Positions 55,304 to 63,756 of a stretch of DNA of 64,000 nucleotides are shown in pieces (position 1 is the stretch's first letter; the number at the start of each line of letters is the position of its first letter). The translations under genes were made by a program, and so were the position numbers. Where the stretch lies: positions 434,001 through 498,000 of the forward strand of contig JAIUPH010000028.1 of assembly GCA_020161065.1 (NCBI GenBank). Reading direction: 5' to 3'. The notes below the pieces were generated by a model, which did not search any database, was not told where the DNA came from, and saw only the letters and a program-made list of their open reading frames with translations. The stretch is from Pseudomonadota bacterium. Its GTDB lineage: Bacteria > Pseudomonadota > Gammaproteobacteria > Burkholderiales > Burkholderiaceae_C.

Positions 55304-58015
55304 CTAGCGAATCAGCCCCTGCTTGCGCGCCCAGGTCATCGCGTCGTAGCGGCTGGACAGGTCGAGCTTGGTGAGGATGTTGCGCACGTTCCACTTGACG
55401 GTGTCGACCGAGATGTTGAGCGTGAGCGCGATGCGCTTGTTCGACATCGCCTGCGACACCAGGCCCAGGATTTCCAGCTCGCGCGGGGTCAGGCTGACGC
55501 CTTTGCCGGCAGCGCCGCCGGCCTCGCCGCCATGGGCGGCCGCCGCGCCGCGCGCGCTGGGGCCGAAGCGCGCGAGCAGCGCATCGAGGTGCGCGGTGGT
55601 GGCCTCGTCGAGGCGCGGGTCGCCGCGCAGCGCGGCCAGCAGCGCCGCGGCGCGCTCGCCTTCGTCCAGCACGGTGCGCACCAGCCCCAGGCGCGCGGCC
55701 AGCGCCACCGCGTCGACCAGCCGCGCGCTCATCTCGTCCAGCCGCTTGAGCAGGTCCAGCGCGAAGGCGGCGAGCAAGGCCTCCTGTACCTGCAGCCGGC
55801 CGCGCCCGAACTGGCGCGCATGGTCGCGCACGACGGGCAAGGCCGCCAGCGCCGCATGCGGATCGTTGGCGGCCAGCGCGACGCGCGCCGCGGCCAGCGC
55901 CGCCAGCGCCGGGATCTCGGCGCGCGCGCCGTCGGCGTTGCGGTGCTGCACGCCCAGTTCGGCCAGCCGCGCCGACAGCTCGGCCGCGCGCGCACGCTGC
56001 CCCAGGCCGAGCAGCAGGCGCACGCCTTCGGCCTGCATCCAGGCCACCAGCCGCGGCAGCCCGAGGCTGCGGAAATGCGCGGCCTGCGCCTCGACGAAAG
56101 CGACGCCGGCTTCGGTCGGCGCCGGCAGCGCGTCGAGCCGCACCTTGACCAGCACCGCGCCCAGCATCACCGCCGGCATCGAGGCCTGCATGACGCCGCG
56201 CGCGCGGTTGGCCAGCACGTCGCGCGCGTCGTCGACGCGGTCCATCTCGTAGTAGCAATCGGCCAGCGACGAGGCCATCACCGAAGCCGACACCGAACGC
56301 CGCCCGTGCAGCGCCTCGGCGCGCGCCAGCATCGGCGCCGACAGCCGCGCCGCGGCCACCACCTCGCCTTGCATCAGCAGGACCAGGCAGCGCGAACTCT
56401 CGGCCACCAGCGCCAGGTCGTTCTTGCGCTCGGCGGGGTCGATGGGGTTGTCGTCGAGCAGGCGAAAGGCGTCGGCGTAGCGGCCCGAGGCCGAGTACGC
56501 ATACGACAGCAGCGGCAGGTGCACGTGCTGCAGGTACTTGCTGTCGGCCACCAGCGCCTGCAGCGGCTCGAGCAGGTCCAGGCACAGCCGCGTGTCGTCG
56601 CGCTGCATGGCCACCGCGCCGTCGGCCAGCGGCAGCTTCGACGAGATGGCGGGGTCCTTGGCGGCGCCGCTTTCGCGCACCTGCGCCAGCCAGCGCTCGG
56701 CCTTGTCGTGGCGCGCCGTCATCGCCAGCGTCAGGCAGCCCAGGAAGAACAGCCGCGGGTGGCCGTACACCGTCTGCAGCGGCAGGCGGTCCAGCAGGTT
56801 GAGCATCAGGCTCAGGAAGTGCAGGCTCCAGGTGTCCTTGGCGGCCTGCTCCATGGTCTCGGCGGCGAACTCGATTTCGTCGCCCCAGATCGCGTGGCGC
56901 ACCGCCTCGACCAGCAGCCCATGCTCGGCAAACCAGCGGCTGGCGCGCGCATGCAGTGCGTTGACGGCGGCGCTGCCATGGCGCGCCAGCCGGGTGGCCA
57001 GGAACTCGCCGAACAGCGGGTGGAAGCGGTACCAGGGCAGCCGGTCGTCCGACTCCACGCGGTACATCAGCAGGTTCTCTTCCTCGGCGCGCGCCAGCAG
57101 CGCCGCGGCCTGCGCGCTGCCGGTGACGGCGGCGGCCAGCTCGACGTTGAAGCGCCGGCACACCGAGACCTGCTCCATGAAGTCGATCATCTCGGCCGGC
57201 AGGTGGGCCACCACCTCCTCGGCCAAGTAGACCTGCAGGTCGGCCGAACTCCAGCCCAGCTCGCGCAGGCGCGAGCGCGTCTCGGGCCGCGAGCGCAGCA
57301 TGATGGCCAGCAGCTCCAGGCTGGCCGGCCAGCCGCCGGTCTTGTCGTGCACCAGGCGCAGTTCGTCGGCGTCGAGCTTCACGGTGCCGAGGTTGCGCTC
57401 CAGGAAGCTGCGCGTCTCGTCCAGGTTGAAGGGCAGCTCGCCGAAGCCGATTTCGGTGACGCGGCCCAGCACGCGCAGGCGGCCGATGGCCAGCGGCGGC
57501 GCCGCGCGCGCGGCAATCGCGATGTGCAGGTTGGCCGGGCAGTGGTCGATCAGCTTCTGCACCAGGCGGTGCGCGCGCTGGTCGTCGACGTGGTGGTAGT
57601 CGTCGACGATCAGGTACAGGTCCTTCGGGATCGCGGCGGCGGCGTTGAGCGTGGTCGCCACCACGGTGTCCAGCGCCTTGGCGATGTTGCCGTCGACGCC
57701 GTCGAGCAGCATCTCGTCGTCGATCGGCAGCCCCAAGCGGCGCAGCGCCGCCGTCAGGTAGGTGGCGAAGTTGGCCAGCTGCTTGTCGTCGTGGCTGAGC
57801 GACAGCCACGAGACTTCGTCGCCGGCCTTCATCAGCTCCAAACGCCATTGCGCCAGCAGAATGGTCTTGCCGAAGCCGGCGCCGCCGGTCACCAGCACGA
57901 AGCTGCAGCGCTGGCCGTCGCGCAACTGGTCGAGCAGGTGCTCGCGCGAGATGAAGCGCGAGCCGACGTGCGGCGGCGCGAACTTCGTGGAGACGAGGAG
58001 CTTGTCGAAATCCAT
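55304..58015 (-). CDS. MalT/AlkS-like ATP-dependent LuxR-family activator
   Basis: A 903-residue signal-transduction ATPase. The N-terminal opening MDFDKLLVSTKFAPPHVGSRFISREHLLDQL leads to Walker A GGAGFGKT (44-51) and later LYLIVDDYHHVDD (Walker B-like). A long helical TPR-type middle (about 330-800) follows. The C-terminal LuxR HTH is LTPRELEILGLVSQAMSNKRIALTLNISVDTVKWNVRNILTKLDLSSR. The closest described styles are MalT and the alkane-pathway activator AlkS. Start ATG 58015; a TTG at 58096 adds 27 unconserved residues. It follows the acyl-CoA dehydrogenase pair and probably activates both flanking operons. Confidence 0.87.
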   Translation of the reverse strand: MDFDKLLVSTKFAPPHVGSRFISREHLLDQLRDGQRCSFVLVTGGAGFGKTILLAQWRLELMKAGDEVSWLSLSHDDKQLANFATYLTAALRRLGLPIDDEMLLDGVDGNIAKALDTVVATTLNAAAAIPKDLYLIVDDYHHVDDQRAHRLVQKLIDHCPANLHIAIAARAAPPLAIGRLRVLGRVTEIGFGELPFNLDETRSFLERNLGTVKLDADELRLVHDKTGGWPASLELLAIMLRSRPETRSRLRELGWSSADLQVYLAEEVVAHLPAEMIDFMEQVSVCRRFNVELAAAVTGSAQAAALLARAEEENLLMYRVESDDRLPWYRFHPLFGEFLATRLARHGSAAVNALHARASRWFAEHGLLVEAVRHAIWGDEIEFAAETMEQAAKDTWSLHFLSLMLNLLDRLPLQTVYGHPRLFFLGCLTLAMTARHDKAERWLAQVRESGAAKDPAISSKLPLADGAVAMQRDDTRLCLDLLEPLQALVADSKYLQHVHLPLLSYAYSASGRYADAFRLLDDNPIDPAERKNDLALVAESSRCLVLLMQGEVVAAARLSAPMLARAEALHGRRSVSASVMASSLADCYYEMDRVDDARDVLANRARGVMQASMPAVMLGAVLVKVRLDALPAPTEAGVAFVEAQAAHFRSLGLPRLVAWMQAEGVRLLLGLGQRARAAELSARLAELGVQHRNADGARAEIPALAALAAARVALAANDPHAALAALPVVRDHARQFGRGRLQVQEALLAAFALDLLKRLDEMSARLVDAVALAARLGLVRTVLDEGERAAALLAALRGDPRLDEATTAHLDALLARFGPSARGAAAAHGGEAGGAAGKGVSLTPRELEILGLVSQAMSNKRIALTLNISVDTVKWNVRNILTKLDLSSRYDAMTWARKQGLIR

Positions 58016-58134
58016 GGCTTGAGACACCGAGGGCCGCGCCGCGAACGGCACCGAGGACGGCGCCGCGGGCGGCGCCGGCAGCGGAGTATCGACCAAGCCT
58101 GCGCCGCCCCCCTGCCCCGCGCTCAGCCCCGCGC

Positions 58135-59286
58135 TCAGCCCAGCGCCAGCGCGCAGGCCGCCTCGTGGCGCTCGCTGCTGCCGAGCACCAGGTCGGCCAC
58201 CACGGCGCGCTTGAAGTAGTGGCCCACGGCGTACTCCTCGGTCATGCCGATGCCGCCGTGCAGCTGGATGCCCTGGCCGCAGACGAAGCGCGCCACGCGG
58301 CCGATCAAGGCCTTGGCGCCCGACAGCGTGCGCTGCCGCTGCGCGCCGCCGTCTGCCTCACTGCCGGCCATCGCGGCCAGCGCCGCATACAGCATCGAGC
58401 GCGCCATCTCCATCTCGGCGGCCATGTCGGCCACGCGGTGCTGCAGCGCCTGGAAGCTGCCGATCGCCACGCCGAACTGGCGCCGCGTCTTCAGGTACTC
58501 GACGCTCAGCTCGATCACGCGCTCCATCGCGCCGACCAGCTCGGCGCCCTGCGCGACGATGCCGTGCGCCAGCCCCGTGCGCAGCGCCGGCAGGCCGCCG
58601 CCGGGTTCGCCGAGCACGGCATCGGCGTCGACGGCCACGTCTTCCAGCACCAGCTCTTCGGCCCAGCGGCCGTCGTGCAGCGGCAGCGCCTGGCGGCGCA
58701 GGCCGGCGGCCGCGGCGTCGACGACGAACAGCGTCAGCGCGCCGGCGCCTTCGACGCGCGCGCTGACCAGGTAGGCATCGGCCAGGCCGCCGCTCAGCAC
58801 CAGCGTCTTGCGCCCGCCCAGCACGTAGCCGCTGCCGCGCCGCTGGGCCGCCGTCGTCAACGGCAGTGGCAGCCCGCGCGAGCCCGGCTCGCTGTAGGCC
58901 AGCGCCATGCGCCGCGAGCCGTCGGCCAGCGCCGGCAGCCAGCGCTGCAACTGCGCGGCGCTGCCGCCGGCGGCCAGCGTCTGCGCCGCCAGCACGGCGC
59001 AGCCGAGGTAGGGCTCGAGCAGCAGGCCGCGACCCAACTCGTGGGCAATCAGCGCCGTCTCGACCAGGCTGCCGCCCAGGCCGCCATGGGTCTCCGGCAG
59101 CGCGGCGGCCAGCCAGCCGTTGTCGGCAAAGGCCTGCCAATGCGCGAGGCCGGCCTCGCGCCGAGTCGCCGCTTGCGCCATTGGCGCCAGTTGCGCGGCG
59201 CGCACCTCGAAGCCGTACGCCTTGTCGACGTAGCGGCGCACGCTGTCTTGCAGCAGTTGCTGCTCCGATGTCAGTTTGAAGTCCAT
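58135..59286 (-). CDS. Acyl-CoA dehydrogenase, FadE subunit B of a pair
   Basis: A 383-residue acyl-CoA dehydrogenase-family protein of the type that occurs as one half of a tandem pair. Seen: KLTSEQQLLQDSVRRYVDKAY, ALPETHGGLGGSLVETALIAHELGRGLLLEPYL, and the C-terminal GIQLHGGIGMTEEYAVGHYFKRAVVADLVLGSSERH. The FAD-binding Gly-Ser-Asp motif expected at the middle (usually EPxxGSD) is replaced by SEPGSRGLPLP, suggesting weakened FAD binding. It starts 7 bp after the other subunit, which suggests a heteromeric (alpha2-beta2) enzyme as in bacterial steroid side-chain oxidation. Confidence 0.88.
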   Translation of the reverse strand: MDFKLTSEQQLLQDSVRRYVDKAYGFEVRAAQLAPMAQAATRREAGLAHWQAFADNGWLAAALPETHGGLGGSLVETALIAHELGRGLLLEPYLGCAVLAAQTLAAGGSAAQLQRWLPALADGSRRMALAYSEPGSRGLPLPLTTAAQRRGSGYVLGGRKTLVLSGGLADAYLVSARVEGAGALTLFVVDAAAAGLRRQALPLHDGRWAEELVLEDVAVDADAVLGEPGGGLPALRTGLAHGIVAQGAELVGAMERVIELSVEYLKTRRQFGVAIGSFQALQHRVADMAAEMEMARSMLYAALAAMAGSEADGGAQRQRTLSGAKALIGRVARFVCGQGIQLHGGIGMTEEYAVGHYFKRAVVADLVLGSSERHEAACALALG

Positions 59287-59293
59287 GGCACGC

Positions 59294-60508
59294 TCACAGT
59301 CCGAACAGCAACTTGGCGACGATGCCGCGTTGCACCTCGCTCGTGCCGCCGTAGATGGTGGAGGCACGGCGGAAGAACATCTGGCTGGCCATGCCTTGCG
59401 CCAGCGCCTGCTGCGGCAGCGGCTCGTGCGCCGCCGCGTCGTGGTCGTCGGGGTGCGGGTAGGCCACCGCGCCGTGGTCGCCCAGCGCCTCGACCTGCGC
59501 CTCGGTCAGGCGCTGCTGCAGCTCGGTGCCGCGCACCTTCAGCATCGATCCCAGCGGATGCGCCAGCGGGTCGTGCGCCGTCTCCAGCGCAGCGACGCGC
59601 TGCACGAACATGGCAATGGCCTGCACCTCGGCTTCCAGCCGCGCCAGCTTGAGCGCGAACTCGGGCCGCTCGCGCAGCCGCTCGCCGCCCAGCCGCGGCG
59701 TGTCGGCCAGCTCCTGCAGCTGGCGCAGGTAGTGGCGCAGCAGCGGCAGGTCGGCGGCGCTGGCGTGCTCGTTGTTGAGCAGGAACTTGGTGATGGCCCA
59801 GCCCGCGCCTTCGTCGCCCACGCGGTTGGCCACCGGCACGCGCACGTTGTCGAAGAAGGTCTCGTTGAGGTGGTGCGCGCCGTCGATGCTGCGGATCGGC
59901 CGCACCGTGATGCCCGGCGTCTTCAGGTCGACCAGCAGGAAGCTGATGCCGGCCTGCTTCTTCACTTCGGGGTCGGTGCGCACGAGCAGGAAGATCCAGT
60001 CCGACTCGTGGGCGTGGCTGGTCCAGATCTTCTGGCCGTTGACGAGGTAGTGCTCGCCGTCGCCGTCCACGCCGCGCACGGCGCGCGTGCGCAGCGACGC
60101 CAGGTCCGAGCCCGAGCCCGGCTCCGAGAAGCCCTGGCACCACAGCCGCTCGCCGTTGAACACCGGCGGCAGGTGCGCCGCCTTCTGCTCGGGCGTGGCG
60201 AACTGGTTGAGCACCGGGCCCAGCAGCTTGTGCACGAAGCCGTCCAGCGTCGGCGCGCCGGCGGCCACGCATTCCTCGTCGAAGACCAGGACCTGCTGCA
60301 TCGTCCAGCCGGTGCCGCCCTGCTCGGCTGCCCAGTACGGCGCGCCCCAGCCGCGCGCGGTGAGGATGCGCTGCCAGCGCGCGACCGCCTCGCGCCGCGA
60401 ACGCGAGAAGGTCGGCATGACGCGCAGGTCGGCCGGCAGCTTGTCTTTCAGGAAGCGGCGCAGTTCCTGGCGGAAGGCGTCGAGTCCGGGGTCGGGTTGG
60501 AAGTCCAT
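59294..60508 (-). CDS. Acyl-CoA dehydrogenase, FadE subunit A of a pair
   Basis: A 404-residue acyl-CoA dehydrogenase. The FAD/substrate segment FSEPGSGSDLASLRTRAV (about 139-156), IWTSHAHESDWIFLLVRTD, ITKFLLNNEHASAAD and the C-terminal TIYGGTSEVQRGIVAKLLFGL are present. This is the FadE17/FadE26-like style used on branched or steroid-type acyl-CoAs. It precedes the smaller subunit by 7 bp and follows the short thiolase-like gene by 16 bp. Confidence 0.92.
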   Translation of the reverse strand: MDFQPDPGLDAFRQELRRFLKDKLPADLRVMPTFSRSRREAVARWQRILTARGWGAPYWAAEQGGTGWTMQQVLVFDEECVAAGAPTLDGFVHKLLGPVLNQFATPEQKAAHLPPVFNGERLWCQGFSEPGSGSDLASLRTRAVRGVDGDGEHYLVNGQKIWTSHAHESDWIFLLVRTDPEVKKQAGISFLLVDLKTPGITVRPIRSIDGAHHLNETFFDNVRVPVANRVGDEGAGWAITKFLLNNEHASAADLPLLRHYLRQLQELADTPRLGGERLRERPEFALKLARLEAEVQAIAMFVQRVAALETAHDPLAHPLGSMLKVRGTELQQRLTEAQVEALGDHGAVAYPHPDDHDAAAHEPLPQQALAQGMASQMFFRRASTIYGGTSEVQRGIVAKLLFGL

Positions 60509-60524
60509 GGCAGCGTTGCCTTAT

Positions 60525-61106
60525 TCAGTTTCGATACAGGGTCACGACGGCGGCAGCGCCGGCCACGCGCCAGGCCGGCTGGCCGCGCAGCTGCTGCACC
60601 TGCTGGTGGCACTGGGCCAGGCCTTCATAACCCAGCGGTTCATCGGTCGGCGCGCGGTCGACGAGCTCGACGCCGTCGATGCGCACGCGCGTGTCAAGGC
60701 CGTGGCGGCGCGCATAGCCTTCGCTGCACAGCACGGCGGCCGCCGCACCGCCCACGCGGCCGGCGCCGGCCGGCGCCGGCTCGAAGCCCAGCGCCAGCAC
60801 GATCTCGGCCTCGCCGGCGACGATGGCCTGGCGCGCCAGCCACAGCGCCGAGGCGCCGTCGCTGCGCAGGTTGACGATGGGGATGCCGGTGAGCCCGATG
60901 TCGTACAGCACGCGCTGGCCGGCGCAGGAGTCGCCGCCGCCGTAGCTGGCGAAGGCCTGCTGCACCGACTCGTAGCCGGCGCGCGCATCGGCCAGCGCCA
61001 GCCGCACGGCCTGCGCGCCCATCGCCGCATAACCGGCATGATCGGCGGTCTGGCGCAGCGGGATCAAGCCGACCCCGGCCACCACGATCGTGCGTGCCAC
61101 GTCCAA
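60525..61106 (-). CDS. Short thiolase-like protein with internal deletion and no catalytic Cys
   Basis: A 193-residue protein, half the length of a thiolase. Residues ~1-145 match the N-terminal thiolase domain (VVAGVGLIPLRQTADHAGYAAMGAQAVRLALADA, SVQQAFASYGGGDSCAGQRVLYDIGLTGIPIVNL), and the last ~35 residues match the extreme C-terminus (GLAQCHQQVQQLRGQ then AAAVVTLYRN). The middle ~200 residues are missing. At the nucleophile position (ACASS in the next gene) it reads RSDGASA, so there is no catalytic Cys. A non-catalytic partner or a decaying gene; the frame is intact. Start TTG 61106 or GTG 61100. Confidence 0.75.
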   Translation of the reverse strand: MDVARTIVVAGVGLIPLRQTADHAGYAAMGAQAVRLALADARAGYESVQQAFASYGGGDSCAGQRVLYDIGLTGIPIVNLRSDGASALWLARQAIVAGEAEIVLALGFEPAPAGAGRVGGAAAAVLCSEGYARRHGLDTRVRIDGVELVDRAPTDEPLGYEGLAQCHQQVQQLRGQPAWRVAGAAAVVTLYRN

Positions 61107-61133
61107 GGCCCGCGCCGCTGGTTGCCCGTGCGC

Positions 61134-62375
61134 TCAGGCACGGGCGAAGATGCCGATGTGCTCGGTGGCCTCTTCCACGCGCCACAGGCCACCGCCGTTG
61201 CTCTGCAGCGCCAGGCGCGCGCCCTGCACCTGGCGCGGGCCGTTCTCGCCGCGCAGCTGGCCCACCAGCTCGAAGATCTGGCCGATGCCGGTGGCGCCGA
61301 TCGGGTGGCCCTTGGACTCCAGCCCGCCCGAGGGGTTGATGGGGATCGAGCCGCCCAGCGTCGTCTCGCCGCGCTCGGCCATGAAGCCGCTGGCGCCGCT
61401 CTCGCGCAGGCCCAGGCTCTCGAAGCTGAGCAGCTCGCCGATGGCGGTGGCGTCGTGCACCTCGGCAACGTTGATCTCGGCCGGCGCGACGCCGGCCTGT
61501 TCGAAGGCGTCTTTCGCGGCCAGCTTGGTGCAGCCGTGGTCGTAGTCGAGCGCGTCGCGCGCCGAGGCCGAGCGCACCACGCTGGCCAGCACCTTGACGG
61601 CGCGCCGGCGGTCGAAGCCGTACTTCTTCAGCGCCGACTCGGTGCAGACGACGACGGCCGACGCGCCGTCGGAGATCGGCGAGCACATCGGCATGGTCAG
61701 CGGGTAGGTGATCGGCGGCGCCGCCAGGATCTCCTCGATCGTCATCGGCTTGCGGTACTGCGAGCGCTCGTTGTGCACCGAGTGGCCGTGGTTCTTCGAC
61801 GCCACCGCGGCCAGCTGTTGCTGGGTGATGCCGAAGCGCTCCATCAGCCCGCGGCCGAGCGCGGCGTAGACGTCCATGAACGGGCTGTAGGGCTTGTCGG
61901 ACTGGGTGCCGGCCGGCGGCACGATGCCCTGGCCCATGGCCGCCAGGTAGCCCTTGTTGGCCTCGAAGGTCTCCAGGTCCCAGGCCGACTCGAAGCACGA
62001 GAACATCTTGGACTTGTCGCTCGAATACATCTTCTCGGCGCCGACGGCCAGCACCACGTCGGCGGCGCCGGCGCGCAGCTGCATGACGGCCAGGTTGAAG
62101 GCATGGCTCGACGAAGCGCAGGCGCCTTCGAGGTTGTAGATGGGAATGCCCTCGATGCCCAGCGGCAGCAGCGCCACCTGGCCGCGGATCATGTGCTGGC
62201 CGTCGAAATGGCCTTGCGTGGTGTTGCCGAAGAAGGCGGCGCGGATCGCCTTGCGGTCGCAGGCGGCGTCCTTCAGCGCGTCTTCCACCGCCCAGGCGGT
62301 GAGCTGCTTGACGCTCTTGTCGAGGTGGCGGCCGAAGGGCGTCATGCCGGCGCCGACGATGTAGAGGTTGTCCAT
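61134..62375 (-). CDS. Thiolase (acetyl-CoA acetyltransferase / SCP-x type)
   Basis: A 413-residue thiolase. Nucleophile Cys is in NLEGACASSSHAFNLAVMQL (about 91-95), the His of the C-terminal region is in NPSGGLESKGHPIGATGIGQIFELVGQLRG. The expected second Cys (CxG) motif near the C-terminus is not evident (QSNGGGLWRV instead), as in SCP-x-type thiolases. It should cleave 3-ketoacyl-CoA at the end of each beta-oxidation round. 41 bp after the upstream dehydrogenase gene. Start ATG 62375. Confidence 0.9.
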   Translation of the reverse strand: MDNLYIVGAGMTPFGRHLDKSVKQLTAWAVEDALKDAACDRKAIRAAFFGNTTQGHFDGQHMIRGQVALLPLGIEGIPIYNLEGACASSSHAFNLAVMQLRAGAADVVLAVGAEKMYSSDKSKMFSCFESAWDLETFEANKGYLAAMGQGIVPPAGTQSDKPYSPFMDVYAALGRGLMERFGITQQQLAAVASKNHGHSVHNERSQYRKPMTIEEILAAPPITYPLTMPMCSPISDGASAVVVCTESALKKYGFDRRRAVKVLASVVRSASARDALDYDHGCTKLAAKDAFEQAGVAPAEINVAEVHDATAIGELLSFESLGLRESGASGFMAERGETTLGGSIPINPSGGLESKGHPIGATGIGQIFELVGQLRGENGPRQVQGARLALQSNGGGLWRVEEATEHIGIFARA

Positions 62376-62415
62376 GGCGGTCTCTGGTGTCCTGTGATGG
62401 GAAGGGTTGGCGGGG

Positions 62416-63558
62416 TTACAGGCTGCGGCCGATGATGAGCTGCTGGATGTGGCTGGTGCCTTCGTAGATCTTGGTGACGCGGGCGTCGCGGGCATAGCGC
62501 TCGACCGGGAAGTCGCTCAGGTAGCCGTAGCCGCCGTGGATCTGCAGCGCGTCGGAGCAGACCTTCTCGGCCATCTCGCTGGCGAACAGCTTGGCCATCG
62601 ACGCTTCCTTGGTGCAAGGCAGACCCGCCTGGTGCAGCCGCGCGGCGTGCAGCATGAACTGCTCGGCCACCGCCACCTGGGTGGCCATGTCGGCGAGGTC
62701 GAAGCTCACGCCTTGCAGCTTGATGATGGGGGCGCCGTAGGCCTCGCGCTGCCTGGCGTAGGCGACGGCCGCGTCGAGCGCGGCGCGGGCCACGCCGACG
62801 GCCACCGCGGCAATGCCGATGCGGCCTTCGGACATGCCCGACAACATGCGCGCATAGGCGCTGCCTTCCTCGCCCAGCAGGTTCTCGGCCGGCACGCGGT
62901 GGTCTTCCAGCACGATTTGCGCGACGTGGGCCGAGCGCTGGCCCAGCTTGTCCTCGACGCGGGCCACGTTGTAGCCCGGCGCCTGGGGGTCGACGATGAA
63001 GAGGCTGGCGCCGTGCTTGCCGGCTTGCCGGTCGGTGATCGCCAGCGCGAAGGCGAAGCCCGCCTCGCTGCCGTTGGAGATGAACTGCTTGGTGCCGTTG
63101 AGCACGTAGTCGGCGCCGTCGCGGCGCGCCGTGGTGCGGAAGTTGGCGGTGTCGGAGCCGGCCTGCGGCTCGGTCAGCAGGCCGCAGGCGATGGTCTTGC
63201 CGCTGGCGATGCCGCGCAGGTAGCGGCGCTTCTGCGCCTCGCTGCCGAAGCGGTGGAGCCAGTCGCCCATGCCGTTGTGGACGTGCACGATGGTCGCGAA
63301 GCCGGCGTCGGCGGCGGCGAATTCCTCGATCGCCAGGCAGTACTCGACGAAGCCCAAGCCGCTGCCGCCATAGGCCTCGGGGATGTGCATGCCCAGGAAG
63401 CCCAGGTCGGCCACCGCCTGCAGCTCGCGCCGCGGCCAGGCGGCGCTGCGGTCGCGCTCGGCCGCCGTCGGGGCCACCACTTCCTGCGCCACCTTGCGCG
63501 CCGAGTCGCGGACCATGCGCTCCTGCTCGCTCAGGAATGCGCCCGAGTTGTCTGCCAT
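62416..63558 (-). CDS. Acyl-CoA dehydrogenase (paralogue B)
   Basis: A 380-residue dehydrogenase of the same subfamily and length as 44184-45326; both share VVAPTAAERDRSAAWPR, EAYGAPIIKLQGVSFDLADMAT and SDALQIHGGYGYL. Here the FAD/substrate motif is LLTEPQAGSDTANFRT and the catalytic-base region is TKIYEGTSHIQQL. It is the first gene of the minus-strand operon (dehydrogenase, thiolase, thiolase-like, dehydrogenase pair) and is divergent from the acyl-CoA synthetase. Start ATG 63558 with a GGAGAG ribosome site. Confidence 0.94.
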   Translation of the reverse strand: MADNSGAFLSEQERMVRDSARKVAQEVVAPTAAERDRSAAWPRRELQAVADLGFLGMHIPEAYGGSGLGFVEYCLAIEEFAAADAGFATIVHVHNGMGDWLHRFGSEAQKRRYLRGIASGKTIACGLLTEPQAGSDTANFRTTARRDGADYVLNGTKQFISNGSEAGFAFALAITDRQAGKHGASLFIVDPQAPGYNVARVEDKLGQRSAHVAQIVLEDHRVPAENLLGEEGSAYARMLSGMSEGRIGIAAVAVGVARAALDAAVAYARQREAYGAPIIKLQGVSFDLADMATQVAVAEQFMLHAARLHQAGLPCTKEASMAKLFASEMAEKVCSDALQIHGGYGYLSDFPVERYARDARVTKIYEGTSHIQQLIIGRSL

Positions 63559-63617
63559 CGTCGTCTCTCCTGGCCTTGCCATGGACGACGACTGTGGCCG
63601 AGCGCGCGCCGCCAAAG

Positions 63618-63636
63618 CCCCTCCCTTTGGAGTGGG
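63618..63636 (-). promoter_or_regulatory. Shared promoter element, copy 2
   Basis: CCCCTCCCTTTGGAGTGGG on the plus strand, 60 bp upstream of the acyl-CoA dehydrogenase ATG and in the divergent region shared with the acyl-CoA synthetase. It matches copy 1 (54367-54385) at 15 of 19 positions, in the same orientation. Confidence 0.55.
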
Positions 63637-63674
63637 CGCGCGCGGCCGGCCGGGCCGCTCCGGACCAACCCGCC

Positions 63675-63696
63675 CCACCCCGTTGTAGCGGGGTGG
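63675..63696. promoter_or_regulatory. GC-rich inverted repeat in the divergent promoter region
   Basis: CCACCCCG (63675-63682) and CGGGGTGG (63689-63696) form a perfect 8-bp inverted repeat with a 6-bp spacer (TTGTAG), 60 bp upstream of the synthetase start. It could be an operator for the synthetase gene or a leader hairpin. Confidence 0.4.
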
Positions 63697-63756
63697 CGGC
63701 GATAGGGGCGCCGAAACAATGGCCATCGGCTCGCTGCACCGTTTGGAGACAAGACG

